A stretch of DNA of 64,000 nt from JAXLVB01 sp046329195 (GTDB lineage: Bacteria > Bacteroidota > Bacteroidia > Cytophagales > Spirosomataceae): the NCBI GenBank assembly GCA_046329195.1, contig JAXLVB010000002.1, positions 1,984,001 to 2,048,000 of the forward strand. The letters are read 5' to 3'. The notes below the pieces were generated by a model. That model saw nothing but the letters and a program-made list of their open reading frames with translations. It was not told the DNA's origin and did not search any database. Position 1 is the stretch's first letter, and each line of letters begins with the position of its first letter. The position numbers were made by a program, and so were the translations under genes. Below, in pieces: positions 1-8,958 of the stretch.

Positions 1-2019
1 GGAGCCGAAGGTTATCAGCTTGATGTGCTGTCGAATCGGATTACGTTGGAGGGAAGTTCGGACCGAGGGTGTTTTTATGCGCTTCAAACCTTGCTACAAT
101 TGTTGCCACCTTCAGTGTTTGCTTCCCAAAAAGCAGACGGAGTCAGTTGGCAAGTATCGTGTTGTCATGTTGAAGATCGCCCTCGATACGCTTACCGAGG
201 TATGCACCTCGACGTAGGACGGCATTTTTTTGCGGTATCAATCGTCAAAAAATACATTGACTTGATGGCCTTGCACAAGTTTAATACTTTTCATTGGCAT
301 TTGACGGACGACCAAGGCTGGCGAATCGAAATCAAAAAGTATCCTCTCCTCACGCAAGTTGGTTCTCGACGAAGTAAGACTATCTTAGGACACGTTAATC
401 AAAACTATCCTGCCGAGTACGATGTGCGGGAATATGGTGGTTTTTATACCCAATCCGAAATCAAAGAAGTTGTGGCTTATGCCCAAAGTAAGTTTGTGAC
501 CATTATCCCGGAGATTGATATGCCTGGCCATGCCAAAGCTATTTTGGCAGCTTATCCAGAGCTATCATGCGAGCCAACAAAGCCGTACGAAGTAGCCACC
601 GAATGGGGAGTATTTGACGATATGTTGTGCCCTTCTGAGAAAACCTTTAAGTTTGTTCAAGACGTACTCACCGAAATAACAGCCTTATTTCCAGGTAAAT
701 ACATCCATCTTGGTGGCGATGAATGCACTAAAAGCGTTTGGAAAACCAGCAAGGTGTGTCAAGAATTGATGAAACGGCAAAAGCTAAAGGATGAAAACGA
801 GCTTCAAAGTTATTTTTTCAAACGAATTGAGAAATTTTTAACTACTAAAGGTCGAACACTTGTGGGATGGGACGAAATCTTGGAAGGAGGCATTGCTCCT
901 AACGCTATAGTGATGAGTTGGCGAGGCGTTCAGGTGGGCATAGAAGCTACCAAACAAGGGCACGATGTTATTATGACCCCTCAAGAATTTTGCTGTTTCA
1001 ATTGCTATCAGACCTCACCTGCGCAAGAGCCATTGGCACAAGGTGGATTGCTCCCCTTAGAAAAAGTATATCGCTATGAACCAACCCCTAAGGGGCTTTC
1101 GCCTGAGCTGGAGAAGCGAATCTTGGGAGCACAAGCCAACGTCTGGACGGAGTACATTGACACCCCCGACTATTTAGACTACATGACCCAACCCCGCCAA
1201 GCAGCTATGGCTGAAGCACTTTGGAGTACTGCTGACAATAAAAATTATGATGATTTTGTAAAACGACTCAACACTCACCTCAAGCGTCTGACTGTGATGA
1301 ATGTCAATTTTGCCAACTCTCTTTTTGACATCACAGTACTAACCCAAGCTGCTACCCGTGGCGAATTAAAAGTAAGTTTAGCTACTGGTAATTCTGATGC
1401 CAAAATTAGTTATTCGCTCACGCCCGTGGTAGAAGAAGAAGGAGTGGATTATGATACCAAAACCAAACAATATAACGCTCCTTTTTTGCTCAACGACCAC
1501 ACTCTATTGAAAGCTCAGTCAGAAGCAGGTAAGCAGTTGGAGCGAAAAATTTTAGTACACAAAGCAGTTGGCAAACGGTATAGTGTTACGGATTCGACGT
1601 TTAAAGCCGATTCGACTTTGCTTACTGACGGGTTACAAGCACTGAGTCCTCGAAGCCACATTGAATGGGTTATTTATCCTGACAAAGACTTAGAGCTAAC
1701 GGTTGACTTGGGTGAAAACCGAAGTATTAAAAAAGTTTACGCTCAGTTTTTGAAAAGTATTATGGAAGGAGTCTTCCCTCCTACTCTGGTAGAAGTCTGG
1801 ACGGCAAAAGACGGAGAAGAGTTCAAATTAACAAGCTCGCTACCTGTCAGTTACGACCTGAATGGTCCTTGGAAAACCGAACCTGTAGAGTTAAATTTCA
1901 AAACCGTGCGAGCACGCTTTGTTCGGCTAAAGGCCAAAAACGCTGGTTTATGCCCCGTTGGGCATCCCAAAGTAGGCAAACCTACCTCGATAGGTATTGA
2001 TGAAATTGGAGTGGAATAA
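1..2019 (+). CDS. Beta-N-acetylhexosaminidase, GH20 (5' end outside window)
   Basis: This enzyme should release terminal GlcNAc or GalNAc from chitooligosaccharides or glycoconjugates, probably in the periplasm or at the cell surface. The frame is open from base 1, and the residues before the first ATG (base 25) continue the GH20 N-terminal domain, so the true start lies upstream. The catalytic barrel opens with RGMHLDVGRHF; the HLGGDE motif at nt 706-723 carries the Asp-Glu pair used in substrate-assisted catalysis. Conserved Trp motifs (FHWHLTDDQGW, VMSWRG, NVWTEY) follow. The C-terminal part, from about nt 1370, looks like a beta-sandwich of the chitobiase C-terminal or F5/8 type. A strong hairpin terminator follows the stop. 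The family call is secure; substrate is not determined. Confidence 0.93.
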   Translation, partial: GAEGYQLDVLSNRITLEGSSDRGCFYALQTLLQLLPPSVFASQKADGVSWQVSCCHVEDRPRYAYRGMHLDVGRHFFAVSIVKKYIDLMALHKFNTFHWHLTDDQGWRIEIKKYPLLTQVGSRRSKTILGHVNQNYPAEYDVREYGGFYTQSEIKEVVAYAQSKFVTIIPEIDMPGHAKAILAAYPELSCEPTKPYEVATEWGVFDDMLCPSEKTFKFVQDVLTEITALFPGKYIHLGGDECTKSVWKTSKVCQELMKRQKLKDENELQSYFFKRIEKFLTTKGRTLVGWDEILEGGIAPNAIVMSWRGVQVGIEATKQGHDVIMTPQEFCCFNCYQTSPAQEPLAQGGLLPLEKVYRYEPTPKGLSPELEKRILGAQANVWTEYIDTPDYLDYMTQPRQAAMAEALWSTADNKNYDDFVKRLNTHLKRLTVMNVNFANSLFDITVLTQAATRGELKVSLATGNSDAKISYSLTPVVEEEGVDYDTKTKQYNAPFLLNDHTLLKAQSEAGKQLERKILVHKAVGKRYSVTDSTFKADSTLLTDGLQALSPRSHIEWVIYPDKDLELTVDLGENRSIKKVYAQFLKSIMEGVFPPTLVEVWTAKDGEEFKLTSSLPVSYDLNGPWKTEPVELNFKTVRARFVRLKAKNAGLCPVGHPKVGKPTSIGIDEIGVE

Positions 2020-2026
2020 GTCCCAA

Positions 2027-2061
2027 AAACAAGGGCGAGGGTCAGACCCTCGCCCTTGTTT
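2027..2061. terminator. Bidirectional terminator between GH20 gene and sppA
   Basis: A perfect 16-bp inverted repeat (AAACAAGGGCGAGGGT at 2027-2042 and its complement at 2046-2061) has a 3-nt loop and A/T ends on both sides. It sits between convergent stop codons and can serve both genes. Confidence 0.85.
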
Positions 2062-2063
2062 GG

Positions 2064-3836
2064 CTATTGCAATTTCATATCAAATGGCATACGAGCCTGA
2101 ATACCCTGCCAAGTTTTGAGTTGTTGGATTTTCTGAACGTAAGGCAGCATTTCGCCGAATTGGGCTTTCATCGAGCGCATTTTTACTTCTTCGTCGGCTT
2201 TATCAAACAGAGCCGTGAAAAAGTCTTTTTTGATTGGATAGTACCTTACTCGATAGTCGCCTTCTTTTACTTTGGCGGCTTTTGCGGCAATTTTAATGGC
2301 ATCTTCTAAGCCTCCTAATACGTCCACCAAGCCGTTTTGTTTGGCTTCGATTCCTGACCAAACCCGGCCCGAAGCCAATGATTTGAGTTTTTCAACCGAC
2401 ATTTTACGCCCTTGCGCTGCCTTGGTGGTGAAGGTCTCATAGCCTTGCTCTATTTCTTTCTGAATCACTGATTTCTCAAAAGCAGACATTTCCTTTGATA
2501 CCATTGGGAAGTTGGCGTGTTGATGCGTGTTCACATGGTCGGTTGTAACGCCTAACTTGTTTTTCAAGAAACCTTCAAAATTGAACAGCATGGCAAATAT
2601 CCCGATGGAACCCGTGATAGTAGTAGGTTGTGCCACAATGGTATCGCAACCCATTGCAATGTAATATCCACCCGAAGCAGCGTAGTCAGACATCGAGGCA
2701 ATAATTGGTTTTACTTTGCTGGTCAGGGTTACTTCACGCCACATCACGTCGGAGGCCAAGGCAGACCCTCCCGGCGAATTGATGCGGAAAACAACGGCTT
2801 TTACGTTTTTGTCTTTACGAGCTTTGCGCAATTCTTCCGCAATTTTATCGGAGCCGACTTGGCCATCTTCACCTCTGCCATCTACGATGTCGCCCTCAGC
2901 TACGATAACGGCAATTTTTTTGTCAAAATCACCGGTATCTTCGCCGTGGTCGGCTTTTAAGTATTTACTCAAGGTAATGTAACTCACCTTTGCTTCTGAC
3001 TTAATTTTGAGGGCTTTCTTAAGCTCGTCTTCAAACTCATCAAAGTAACCCACGTTAGTAATGAGTTTGTAGTTGAGTGCATCTTGGGCTGTATTGATTT
3101 TGAGTGAATCGGCCCATGCGTTCAACTGCGACACTTGCAAGCTTCTGGATTTAGCAATATTCGAGTAAATATGACCACTGATTGAACCTAAAAACGACTT
3201 CGTTTGCAGTTTGCTTGGCTCGCTCATGTCTTCACGAATAAACGGCTCCACCGCACTTTTGAACTCGCCTACTTTAAAAATTTCGGGCTTGATGTCTAAT
3301 TTTTCAAGTGTTCCCTTAAAAAACGAGATGTTCGCCGAAAGGCCGTTTAGTTCCATACCACCCGCTGGGTTAATGAATATTTTATCAGCCACACTACTCA
3401 AATAATAACCGCCTTCGCTGAAAACTTCACCGTAGGCATAGATGAATTTCCCTGATTTTTTAAAATCAAGCAGGGTATTACGGATTTCTTCGATATTACC
3501 AAAACCCACTGCTGGGTAATTGGCCTCCAAATAAATGCCTTTGATGTGTGAATCGTTTTGGGCATGACGCAACGCTTCTTTCACCTGTACGACCCCCGTA
3601 TAGGCACCTCCGCTCGAAAACATGTCACCAAATGGCCCAAGTGGGTCTTCGGGAGCGTCTTCTACTACTAACTGATTAAGGTTAAGTTTAAGTACTGAAT
3701 TGTCTTTGACTTCTACTTTGTCGTTAGACGACGACGAGATAGCGGCCCCAAGGCCAATGAGGAGAAATACGGCGATAATTGAAAAAAGGAAAATTCCCAC
3801 GATAGTCGCCAGCACGTATTTAATGAACTGCCACAT
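2064..3836 (-). CDS. sppA: Signal peptide peptidase SppA, 67K type
   Basis: Membrane-bound serine protease of family S49 that digests cleaved signal peptides in the inner membrane. The 590 residues match the long two-domain form. One N-terminal membrane segment (about residues 7-33) is followed by two S49 repeats. The catalytic Lys is in EFKSAVEPF (Lys193) of the first repeat and the nucleophile is in DYAASGGYY (Ser388) of the second, the same split arrangement as in E. coli SppA. The glycine-rich NSPGGSALASD motif precedes the Ser. The ATG start places the membrane anchor directly at the N terminus. The gene is transcribed alone; a TACATTTG -7-like element lies about 150 bp upstream at 3988-3995. 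Confidence 0.95.
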   Translation of the reverse strand: MWQFIKYVLATIVGIFLFSIIAVFLLIGLGAAISSSSNDKVEVKDNSVLKLNLNQLVVEDAPEDPLGPFGDMFSSGGAYTGVVQVKEALRHAQNDSHIKGIYLEANYPAVGFGNIEEIRNTLLDFKKSGKFIYAYGEVFSEGGYYLSSVADKIFINPAGGMELNGLSANISFFKGTLEKLDIKPEIFKVGEFKSAVEPFIREDMSEPSKLQTKSFLGSISGHIYSNIAKSRSLQVSQLNAWADSLKINTAQDALNYKLITNVGYFDEFEDELKKALKIKSEAKVSYITLSKYLKADHGEDTGDFDKKIAVIVAEGDIVDGRGEDGQVGSDKIAEELRKARKDKNVKAVVFRINSPGGSALASDVMWREVTLTSKVKPIIASMSDYAASGGYYIAMGCDTIVAQPTTITGSIGIFAMLFNFEGFLKNKLGVTTDHVNTHQHANFPMVSKEMSAFEKSVIQKEIEQGYETFTTKAAQGRKMSVEKLKSLASGRVWSGIEAKQNGLVDVLGGLEDAIKIAAKAAKVKEGDYRVRYYPIKKDFFTALFDKADEEVKMRSMKAQFGEMLPYVQKIQQLKTWQGIQARMPFDMKLQ

Positions 3837-3987
3837 AGTTTAACAAGACGTTTAGGTAGTTATTGCTGGTGAGGTGTAATAGGTCGAACAAGCGGTGTTG
3901 ACAAGCAGGTTGATCTATACACTACATCGAAGCGAATCACTACAATCGTTGTTGTAATAAGTTGGTTAATAAATATAAACTTCAAAT

Positions 3988-3995
3988 CAAATGTA
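3988..3995 (-). promoter_or_regulatory. Candidate -7 element upstream of sppA
   Basis: On the minus strand this reads TACATTTG, an exact match to the Bacteroidota -7 consensus TAnnTTTG. No clear -33 TTTG lies at the usual 19-21 nt spacing, so the call is tentative. The surrounding 312-bp gap (3837-4148) otherwise holds only the palindrome at 4091-4140. Confidence 0.35.
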
Positions 3996-4090
3996 TATAC
4001 ACACAACTCAGCAATCATTCATTTTGTGTTGAATGGAAAATGGATACGATGAAAGGGGCGATTCTTCCTCATGGCAATAGGGCTATTGCT

Positions 4091-4140
4091 ATTCTATAAC
4101 CAAAAAGGCGACTTTAAAGTCGCCTTTTTGGTTATAGAAT
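4091..4140. terminator. Perfect 50-bp palindrome, terminator of the beta-helix gene
   Basis: Two 25-bp arms are exact reverse complements with no spacer (centre TTTAAA). Each strand reads GGCGAC-centre-GTCGCC followed by TTTTT, so it is a symmetric intrinsic terminator. It lies 8 bp past the stop of the minus-strand gene ending at 4149. In RNA the central bases would form the loop. Confidence 0.85.
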
Positions 4141-4148
4141 TACGCAAT

Positions 4149-7100
4149 TTACTCGGCTTTTATGACTCGTTTAGTCATTTTACCGTCTTTACTTTGGACT
4201 TCTATCAGATACAATCCTTCTTTGAACGAAGACATATCTATTTCTTTTTTATGAATCAAACTCTCTTCTGGCGAGTCAAATCCTTGTACAACCTGACCAA
4301 CTGAGTTAATCAAGTTTAGTTTCAACGCAGAAGCTTCTTTTAGTTTTACCTCAACAACTAACAAGTTGCTTACAGGGTTTGGATAGGCATTTACTTCAAA
4401 AAGTTCGACATCTTCTTCTCCACTTGCTAAACGTGTTGGTGAGCTTATTTTGACTGAAACCGAAGCCGTACCCGTACAGCCTGAGCTCGAAATAATCATG
4501 CTCACTTGATACACGCCCGCATTGACGGATGTTGGCGGTGTAATCACTGGATTGCGAAGCGTACTGGTAAAGCTGTTAGGCCCACTCCACGAATAGGTAG
4601 CACCCGTAGGATTGGCAATAAGCGTGAGCTTATTTGCTGTTAGGGTACTTGTTGCCGAGTAGCTTACTGGTTGCGATGCTGTGATGTACACGGTTTTAGA
4701 CTCAGTGGTTTTACAAACGCCTGTTCCTGTTACTTTTAGGGTATAGGGCCCTGCTTGAGTAACAGTAAGCGTAGCTCCAGTTTGTGCAGGTGTAAACGAT
4801 GAATTGCCAATTAGCCACTCATATTTGACATCTGGCTGGGATGGTGCAATGAGTGTCAGTGCTGAGCCAGGGCATAGGTAATTTTTACCAGTAGAAGTAG
4901 TAAAGGCAGCGTCTTGTTTAGGAGACAAGATGGTTGCACTTCCATTCATTGTTGTACCACAATCACCCACAGTAACGATGGTATATGTACCGCCAACTGA
5001 TTGATTATTAAATGAAAGCGTTGAGCCTGTACCTGCTTTTGGGGTGCCTACATTAACATTGTCTCTCTTGAGCTGATAACTGATACCAACTTGTGATCCT
5101 GACAGGGTAATGGCCACTCCTTGAGCACCTGTACAAACCGTGCCACCACCTGCTACATTGAAGGTTAAAGGTAGTACATATTCAAACGCACCCATATCAA
5201 TGGTTGAAATTTTACGGTTATTTCCATCCAAATCAGTAGTTGTTGTATTAGCACTGTTGTTACCAGCATTGATAGCTGGCGAACAAGCTGTTAGGTGATA
5301 ATCGCCTGTCAGTGTTGGGGCTGCGCTAAAATTCGCCAAACTCACAAACAAAGGGTTACTTGATGCCAATGTACCATCTAAATTGCCCGTTCCTGATGGA
5401 TTAAGGCCTTGTATCACCGAATTGTCAATTGTAAAGCTAGGCCAGTAACCCTCTAAACCTGAACTATTACCCCATACTATAGTATTTTTTAACGCTAACG
5501 GTGTATTATGATAATATATCCCGCCTGCAGTAGCAGCAGAATTACCTGCAACCGTGCAGTTGATTAGCGTAGTTTTATCACTATTATTATAACCAGAAAA
5601 CACACCACCTCCTATCGTTTGAGCTTTATTTCCAGTTATGAGGCAATTTGTCAAAATCATTTTGCCATTATGGTTCGCCACACCTCCGCCATTACCCACT
5701 ACCTCACCAGAATACGATGCTATCCCAGTTGCTTCATTGCCTTGAATTTTACAATTAATCAGCTTGGTTTCATCGTTGCTGCTACTAATGCTATAAATAC
5801 CTCCGCCTCCTCTACCTTTATTACCATTAATGGTACAATTGGTCAGGGTTGGATTTGTGTCATTATTGTAAAATCCTCCTCCCCAAGCAAAATAGGAGAC
5901 ATTACTTACTACAATTTTGGCTATATTTCCATTGATGGTACAGTCAGTCATCTTGAGGCCTGTTTTAACAGAGAAATTACAAATACCACCTCCTACACCT
6001 AAATAACTGATTGAATTGATATAGCTACTTTCACCAGCCGTTGTATTATTACTAATGGAACAACGGATATATTGTACATTGTAAATGCTCGAATTTCCAT
6101 TATTCACTACTCCTCCACCATAGAGGTTTGCAGTATTCTCGTTGATTTGGCAGTCAGTAAATGTCAAGCTTCCAGAACCATTGTAATTTCTATGATTATA
6201 AATACCACCCCCACCACCACTAGAACTATTGATAGCACTGGCCAATTTGTTCTTATTAAATTGACAGTTTGTATAAACATAGTTGATGGTTCCCCCATTG
6301 TTGTAAACCCCTCCTCCACTATTACCTGCTTCGTTTTCATTAAATTCAGTATTAAGCACAGTCAGAGTACCCGTTGCACTATTATTTGCAAAGTTGGTCA
6401 TTCCTCCTCCACTACTACCCGAAGCAGTTGCTTTGTTTTGATTCACAATACAATCTTCAAACTTAACGGATACAATTCCAATAAAGTTATTATAGATAGC
6501 TCCCCCTCCATTATAATCTGAAGTGGTATTTCCTGTAAACGTACATCGGGTAAATACTGTGTTATTTTTGAGGCTACTATTGTAGCCAAAGAAGTTATAA
6601 ACGGCAGCTCCAGAACCCGTTGAGGTATTATTCAAAAATTTACAATCTGTAAAGATAGGGCAGTTATCCCCGGCTCCATTGTTATAAACTGCTGCACCAT
6701 AATACTGTGTATTTGAGTTATTAGAAAAGGTACAGTTGGTGAACGTTGGGCGAGCCGAACCCTTAAAATTTTCGTAATTATATACAGCTCCTGCTTTATT
6801 TTCACTAAATGTACACCCCGACAAGCTACATATAGCCTCTCCATTACTAGCTGCGTTGTTATAGAGGGCTGCAGAAGCATTGCTGCTTCCATTTTTTGAA
6901 AACGTACAATTAGTCACAGTCTGGTTACTTTTACCGTTGTTAGCTCCGTAATTATACAATGCAATACCGTAATTTTCGGTAAAAGAGCAATTGGTAAACG
7001 TACCATTAGCTTGGCCAGAATAAGAGCCATCGTTGTGAAAGGCATACCCTCCGTTTTTAGAAAACGAACAACCGCTTACACTTGTGGTACATTTGCCACG

Positions 7101-8081
7101 TTGGGCATAGATACCCACAGCTGAACCATACGGGTAATAAGTGTTAGTACCTCCGTTTTGAGAAAAAGTACAGTTGGTTAGTGTCAGCGTATTATTGTTG
7201 GTACTGTTGTAACTGTTAAAGAATATTGCTCCACCGCCACTATTATTACTAAATGAACAGGAGGTAAAACTCAATTGGTTAGTGCCGCCTTCTCCGTAAT
7301 TATCAACTGCGTAATGATAGGAATTTGCGTGATTTTTAAACTCACAGTTACTAAAGCTCATCGTGCAAACGCCATTCTTAACACTATTAAATACAGCACT
7401 TCCTTGACCACTTCCATTGGCATCAAAAATACAGTTGGTGTATGTGCCTCCTATAGTACTAGATGGCGCATAGTTAAAAACACCTGATCCTTGACTATTA
7501 CTCGAATTGTTCATAAATGTACAATTACTAATGGTAGGATTACAAGCTTTGGTACTACCGTCGTTGCACATCCCAGCGCCTTGGCCTGCACTGTTGTTTT
7601 TAATAATACAGTTCTGGATGGTTACTTTGTTACTACCTCCATAATTATAAATTCCTCCTCCTATTGCGCCACCGCTGGCTCCTGATATGGTAAAACCATC
7701 TAACAAGGTAGCCGCTGTCACATCATTGAGGCCCACAACATGATTACACACACTATTCCCACTTAAAGTAGTTACGTTGGTAGTAAAATTTCGGGCTGTT
7801 ACTACGGTTTCGCCTCCAGCAAAACCTCCGTACACACTTACTCCCGAGGGAATCAAAAAAATATCACTTGCCGATGCCCCTGGGATATAGGTACCTTTAG
7901 CCACCCAGATTTGGTCTCCAGACACAGCAACTGCCAATGCAGAAGATAGACTTGAAAAAGCATTAGGCCATGAAGTCCCGTTGTTAGAGCCTCCTACAAC
8001 TGAGACATTGACACGATAAATGGCTGCTTGAGAGGAAAAAGCCATCAGAAAAGCCACAAGTAGTGTAAACAGTTTTTTCAT
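4149..8081 (-). CDS. Secreted right-handed beta-helix repeat protein with T9SS sorting domain
   Basis: A 1310-residue exported protein of unknown target. It begins with a Sec signal peptide (MKKLFTLLVAFLMAFSSQAA). Residues of about 120-910 hold some 23 imperfect repeats of the pattern [ND]C-x-[FI]-x2-N followed by a GG-x-[AV]-x-N turn, as in parallel beta-helix or polymorphic outer membrane protein-like folds. Next come Ig/PKD-like domains with conserved Cys (around CPGSALTLIAP and YEWLIG). The last 80 residues form a type A T9SS sorting domain (YPNPVSNLLVVEV near its start, KRVIKAE at the end). This predicts export through T9SS and surface attachment or release. It could be an adhesin or polysaccharide-binding protein; no catalytic motif was recognised. 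The region is Asn/Ser/Thr/Gly rich. A TAAATTTG -7-like element lies at 8216-8223. Confidence 0.9.
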   Translation of the reverse strand: MKKLFTLLVAFLMAFSSQAAIYRVNVSVVGGSNNGTSWPNAFSSLSSALAVAVSGDQIWVAKGTYIPGASASDIFLIPSGVSVYGGFAGGETVVTARNFTTNVTTLSGNSVCNHVVGLNDVTAATLLDGFTISGASGGAIGGGIYNYGGSNKVTIQNCIIKNNSAGQGAGMCNDGSTKACNPTISNCTFMNNSSNSQGSGVFNYAPSSTIGGTYTNCIFDANGSGQGSAVFNSVKNGVCTMSFSNCEFKNHANSYHYAVDNYGEGGTNQLSFTSCSFSNNSGGGAIFFNSYNSTNNNTLTLTNCTFSQNGGTNTYYPYGSAVGIYAQRGKCTTSVSGCSFSKNGGYAFHNDGSYSGQANGTFTNCSFTENYGIALYNYGANNGKSNQTVTNCTFSKNGSSNASAALYNNAASNGEAICSLSGCTFSENKAGAVYNYENFKGSARPTFTNCTFSNNSNTQYYGAAVYNNGAGDNCPIFTDCKFLNNTSTGSGAAVYNFFGYNSSLKNNTVFTRCTFTGNTTSDYNGGGAIYNNFIGIVSVKFEDCIVNQNKATASGSSGGGMTNFANNSATGTLTVLNTEFNENEAGNSGGGVYNNGGTINYVYTNCQFNKNKLASAINSSSGGGGGIYNHRNYNGSGSLTFTDCQINENTANLYGGGVVNNGNSSIYNVQYIRCSISNNTTAGESSYINSISYLGVGGGICNFSVKTGLKMTDCTINGNIAKIVVSNVSYFAWGGGFYNNDTNPTLTNCTINGNKGRGGGGIYSISSSNDETKLINCKIQGNEATGIASYSGEVVGNGGGVANHNGKMILTNCLITGNKAQTIGGGVFSGYNNSDKTTLINCTVAGNSAATAGGIYYHNTPLALKNTIVWGNSSGLEGYWPSFTIDNSVIQGLNPSGTGNLDGTLASSNPLFVSLANFSAAPTLTGDYHLTACSPAINAGNNSANTTTTDLDGNNRKISTIDMGAFEYVLPLTFNVAGGGTVCTGAQGVAITLSGSQVGISYQLKRDNVNVGTPKAGTGSTLSFNNQSVGGTYTIVTVGDCGTTMNGSATILSPKQDAAFTTSTGKNYLCPGSALTLIAPSQPDVKYEWLIGNSSFTPAQTGATLTVTQAGPYTLKVTGTGVCKTTESKTVYITASQPVSYSATSTLTANKLTLIANPTGATYSWSGPNSFTSTLRNPVITPPTSVNAGVYQVSMIISSSGCTGTASVSVKISSPTRLASGEEDVELFEVNAYPNPVSNLLVVEVKLKEASALKLNLINSVGQVVQGFDSPEESLIHKKEIDMSSFKEGLYLIEVQSKDGKMTKRVIKAE

Positions 8082-8301
8082 AAACGTAAGTTTGATTAAA
8101 AGATAAAAAGGATAGCAAACGTCCGCAGGATGCGCACTTTTGACATCTATAGAGTTTTTAAACGGAGAGTAGCTTAGGAGTTTTAAAGCTGGGGTAAAAA
8201 TAGTTAAATCCTATTCAAATTTAGAAGGTAATACAAAGATTTTTTTGAAATCCATCTATTCAAGTGTAATATTGACTTCTCAATTTTTCTACATAGATCC
8301 A

Positions 8302-8958
8302 ATGCGCTTTTCATTGCTTCAATTTGTTTGTTGGTTTGGGTTATTAGTATTGTCGAATGCCTGTAAAAATTCAATTCATATTGATCAATCACAGGTCAAA
8401 GAAGTATTGACTGCCTACGGTAAAGAGAACCCCGAAACAACGGTGGTAATTGAAACGGGATTGGGAAATGTCGAAATCAAACTTTATAATGAAACGCCCC
8501 TCCACCGAGCCAATTTTATCCGAAATGTAAAAATGGGCTATTACACCGACCGCAATTTTTATCGCATTGTCAAAGGGGTATGTGTGCAAGGAGGCAGTCA
8601 AATTGACCCACAAAATTTCACCATTCCAGCTGAGTTTAGGCCCAATCTCATCCATAAAAAAGGGACGATTGCCATGGCTCGCTATACCGACAACAATCCC
8701 GAGAAGCAGTCGTCGCCTACTGAGTTTTTTATCATTACGAAAGGTAAGTACTACAACGAAGAAGAATTAGCCAACTATCCAGCTGAACTAAAGAAAATCT
8801 ACTTAGAACAAGGCGGCGAGATAGAGTTTGACAACCAATACACGGTATTTGGTGAAGTAACAAAGGGCTTGGAAATCATCGAAAAAATTGGAAAAGACCA
8901 AGTCATTGATAAAGAAAAGCCTGTCCATCAAGTGAAATTTTCGATTAAAGTCAACTAA
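8302..8958 (+). CDS. Cyclophilin-type peptidyl-prolyl isomerase, lipoprotein
   Basis: This should catalyse prolyl cis-trans isomerisation during folding of exported proteins. The ATG at 8302 is chosen because it gives a signal peptide ending in LVLSNAC, with Cys21 as the probable lipid anchor; an open frame reaches back to 8245 but would bury that signal. The cyclophilin core follows: TGLGNVEIKLYNETPLHRAN, then YYTDRNFYRIVKG, VQGGSQ, IAMARY, PTEFFI and YTVFGEV. Length (218 aa) suits a single-domain cyclophilin with a lipoprotein leader. Its stop overlaps the next start by one base (TAATG), so the two genes are probably translationally coupled. Confidence 0.9.
   Translation: MRFSLLQFVCWFGLLVLSNACKNSIHIDQSQVKEVLTAYGKENPETTVVIETGLGNVEIKLYNETPLHRANFIRNVKMGYYTDRNFYRIVKGVCVQGGSQIDPQNFTIPAEFRPNLIHKKGTIAMARYTDNNPEKQSSPTEFFIITKGKYYNEEELANYPAELKKIYLEQGGEIEFDNQYTVFGEVTKGLEIIEKIGKDQVIDKEKPVHQVKFSIKVN

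Noticed and set aside
6072..6521. 149-residue open frame antisense to the beta-helix gene, with several similar frames at 5619-7685
   Set aside because: They mirror the Asn/Thr/Gly-rich repeats on the other strand, have no leader or recognisable domain, and would require dense overlap with a well-supported gene.
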